Shown piece by piece: positions 62,726-64,000 of a stretch of 64,000 nt of DNA. A program made the position numbers and the translations under genes. The stretch is from contig NZ_JAPELY010000003.1 in assembly GCF_026343295.1 (NCBI RefSeq), positions 186,001 to 250,000 of the forward strand, written 5' to 3'. Each line of letters opens with the position of its first letter. Position 1 is the stretch's first letter. This DNA is from Streptomyces sp. NBC_00083 (GTDB lineage Bacteria > Actinomycetota > Actinomycetes > Streptomycetales > Streptomycetaceae). Below the pieces are notes generated by a model. It saw nothing but the letters and a program-made list of their open reading frames with translations. It searched no databases and was not told where the DNA came from.

Positions 62726-62754
62726 AACGTATGGCACCCCGTGCCAGGCCGCAA
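62726..62754 (-). promoter_or_regulatory. ccr: Candidate ccr promoter with palindrome in spacer
   Basis: Minus strand: -35 TTGCGG (62749-62754), 17-bp spacer, -10 TACGTT (62726-62731). The spacer contains a perfect 15-bp palindrome TGGCAC-CCC-GTGCCA (62732-62746, plus-strand reading). A half-site-like TTGGCACGC occurs just upstream (62761-62769). A bound TetR dimer would block RNA polymerase. Confidence 0.55.
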
Positions 62755-62875
62755 GACACTGCGTGCCAAGAGTTTCTCTCAACTGCAGATTGACCCGCGC
62801 AGATGAGCGATGATCGATCGTTGCAGGTCAGCGTGGTCGCCCCGCCGTGGGCGCGGCGGAGCGCCGCACACGCCG

Positions 62876-62908
62876 GTGGCCGCACCCCTCGCTCAGGGAT
62901 GCGGCCAC
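62876..62908 (-). terminator. Hairpin after the tetR gene
   Basis: GTGGCCGCA (62876-62884) and TGCGGCCAC (62900-62908) form a 9-bp perfect stem, extended by CCCT/AGGG inside a C-A mismatch. It lies 35-68 nt downstream of the tetR stop (62944, minus strand) but no T-run follows, so it may be a processing or weak terminator structure. Confidence 0.4.
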
Positions 62909-62943
62909 GGGTGGCACTGCGTGCCGTCTACTGGTCTTCGGTC

Positions 62944-63747
62944 CTACTTGGTCTTGAGCGCCTGCTTGATGGTCTGCATGATCTCGTCGAGCGGTGCGTC
63001 CGTACGGGCTACCGCGACCAGCACCTCGTCGCCGGCCGAGACCGTGGCGGCCGGCCTGGCCTTGCCGGTGCGGCCCGCTCCTATGCCGGAGCCGAAGGTC
63101 TCCCGCACGATCGCGAAGGCGTGGTCGAGCTGGCTCTCCACGTCGCCCTGGCCGCCGGCCCGCAGCCAGCGGCGCAGCACGTGGTTGTGGGCGGTGACGA
63201 CCGCGGACGCGGCCACCTCCGCGAGCAGGGGGTCGTCGTTGCCCGGCTGGTGGTCGTGCTCGTCGAAGTGGCCGAGCAGGTAGCGGGTGAAGAGGCGCTC
63301 GTAGCGGGCGACCGAGGCGATCTCGGCCTCGCGCAGCGTCGGCACCTCACGGGTCAGCTTGTAGCGGGCCACGGAGACCGTGGGGGAGCCCGCGTACATC
63401 TTCATGACCTCTTTGATGCCCCGGCACACGGTGTCGAGCGGATGCTCGTGCGGGGGCGCGGCGTTGAGGACCGCCTCGGCGCGCACCAGGGTGTCGTCGT
63501 GGTCGGGGAAGATCGCCTCTTCCTTGGAGCGGAAGTGGCGGAAGAAGGTCCGTCGGGCGACCCCGGCCCGCGCGGCGATCTCGTCGACCGTGGTCGCCTC
63601 GTACCCCTTGGCGGAGAACAGGTCCATCGCCGCTGCCGCCAGTTCGCGGCGCATCTTGAGCCGCTGGGCGGCCGCCCTGCTGCCCGCGGCACTCTCCGGG
63701 GCGTCGGGCACGGCGTTCGTACGGGTGGACCTGGCTGGCTGGGGCAT
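62944..63747 (-). CDS. TetR-family transcriptional regulator of the ethylmalonyl-CoA cluster
   Basis: 267 aa from ATG 63747 (MPQPARSTRTNAVP); ATG 63765 adds six residues, and neither has a Shine-Dalgarno site. The HTH is at about residues 25-80: RRELAAAAMDLFSAKGYEATTVDEIAARAGVARRTFFRHFRSKEEAIFPDHDD, the standard TetR N-terminal pattern. A helical ligand domain follows and the C-terminus (TVSAGDEVLVAVARTDAPLDEIMQTIKQALKTK) is longer than usual. Being just upstream of ccr and downstream of a 3-hydroxyacyl-CoA dehydrogenase, it probably binds the palindrome at 62732-62746. The ligand may be an acyl-CoA; not shown. Confidence 0.88.
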   Translation of the reverse strand: MPQPARSTRTNAVPDAPESAAGSRAAAQRLKMRRELAAAAMDLFSAKGYEATTVDEIAARAGVARRTFFRHFRSKEEAIFPDHDDTLVRAEAVLNAAPPHEHPLDTVCRGIKEVMKMYAGSPTVSVARYKLTREVPTLREAEIASVARYERLFTRYLLGHFDEHDHQPGNDDPLLAEVAASAVVTAHNHVLRRWLRAGGQGDVESQLDHAFAIVRETFGSGIGAGRTGKARPAATVSAGDEVLVAVARTDAPLDEIMQTIKQALKTK

Positions 63748-63838
63748 GGACCGAACGTACTGCATGGATGCGGCAGGTCGCGCCCAAGGGGGCGAGCTGT
63801 CCGGAGGCTGCAACAGCCCGCCCCACCCCGCGTCCGGC

Positions 63839-64000
63839 TCAGCGCCGGGCATACTCGCGGAATCCACGGCCCGTCTTGCGGCCCAGGCACCCGGCCGCGA
63901 CGAGGTGCTCCAGCAGCGGCGCCGGGGCCAGGCCCGGGTCGCGGAACTCGGCGTGCAGCACCTTCTCGATGGCGAGCGAGACGTCGAGGCCCACCACGTC
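63839..64000 (-). CDS. 3-hydroxyacyl-CoA (3-hydroxybutyryl-CoA) dehydrogenase, C-terminal end
   Basis: Last 53 codons, minus strand; the stop TGA is at 63839-63841 and the gene continues beyond the window. DVVGLDVSLAIEKVLHAEFRDPGLAPAPLLEHLVAAGCLGRKTGRGFREYARR is the C-terminal domain of short 3-hydroxybutyryl-CoA dehydrogenases: LVAAGxLGRKTGRGFxxY is the conserved end. It would make 3-hydroxybutyryl-CoA from acetoacetyl-CoA, upstream of crotonyl-CoA, so it fits the ccr cluster. Start and NAD site are not visible. Confidence 0.88.
   Translation of the reverse strand, partial: DVVGLDVSLAIEKVLHAEFRDPGLAPAPLLEHLVAAGCLGRKTGRGFREYARR

Larger units (their letters stand above)
62500..62943. other. 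444-bp intergenic region: ccr promoter and leader, TetR 3' end
   Basis: No gene is seen. From high to low coordinates (ccr direction) it has a strong hairpin at 62876-62908, a self-complementary TGATCGATC-type stretch at about 62810-62819, a second copy of the half-site TTGGCACGC just upstream of the -35 (62761-62769), the promoter at 62726-62754, and an unusually long leader (about 220 nt) to the ccr GTG. No B12 box or other riboswitch consensus was recognised in the leader. Confidence 0.6.

Overview
The window is very GC-rich, with actinobacterial codon usage (third positions almost all G or C), frequent GTG and TTG starts, 4-nt GTGA/ATGA gene overlaps and several Streptomyces-type families (streptophobe, DUF6777, DUF6278, FemX, CcrA/MeaA). 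It is best read as chromosomal DNA of a Streptomyces or close relative. No rRNA, tRNA, CRISPR array, transposase or integrase was seen. Most of it looks like core or conserved-arm chromosome rather than an island.

Layout. 1-3446: the end of an ABC-2 exporter, a protein with an SH3-like segment and TxVV repeats, and a soluble Ser/Thr kinase, arranged like a phospho-signalling operon. 3447-9748: a tandem repeat, a streptophobe membrane protein, a DUF6777 protein, a PcaD-PcaC fusion, a metallo-beta-lactamase-fold hydrolase, exodeoxyribonuclease III and DUF6278. 9924-13125: a four-gene gluABCD-type glutamate ABC importer. 13332-20271: a cell-envelope block (L,D-transpeptidase, FemX-like transferase, MurJ-like flippase, response regulator, sensor kinase, small lipoprotein). 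20365-30581: mixed single genes (PH-like membrane protein, alpha/beta hydrolase, P450, gamma-glutamyltransferase, GH75 chitosanase, methionine aminopeptidase facing an XRE regulator, Nudix, alginate-lyase-like lipoprotein, degenerate HAD).

30717-36957 is a five-gene operon for pyrimidine or hydantoin catabolism: N-carbamoyl amidohydrolase, class III aminotransferase, dihydropyrimidinase, an F420-type luciferase-like oxidoreductase and an NCS1 (Mhp1-like) permease. No dihydropyrimidine dehydrogenase is present, so the F420-type enzyme is the obvious candidate for a redox step. A promoter with two inverted repeats precedes it.

36921-54090: lipoate ligase with the accessory domain in front, IMPase-family phosphatase, FAD oxidoreductase plus macrodomain, Ada-AlkA and Ogt alkylation repair, a membrane Ser/Thr kinase, Nudix, S9 peptidase, BCCT transporter, glycerate kinase and an MFS exporter. 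54091-54706 holds a 105-bp tandem array and a 36-bp perfect palindromic terminator.

54707-64000, all on the minus strand: psd-pssA (phosphatidylethanolamine synthesis) and an ethylmalonyl-CoA pathway cluster (ccr, ecm/meaA, mcl, a MaoC hydratase, an acyl-CoA dehydrogenase of the methylsuccinyl-CoA type), with a TetR regulator and the end of a 3-hydroxyacyl-CoA dehydrogenase upstream. Together these would convert acetyl-CoA-derived crotonyl-CoA to glyoxylate and propionyl-CoA and also supply ethylmalonyl-CoA. Candidate promoters for psd and ccr both carry a perfect palindrome in the -35/-10 spacer. All functional names are by motif recognition and were not confirmed by database search.
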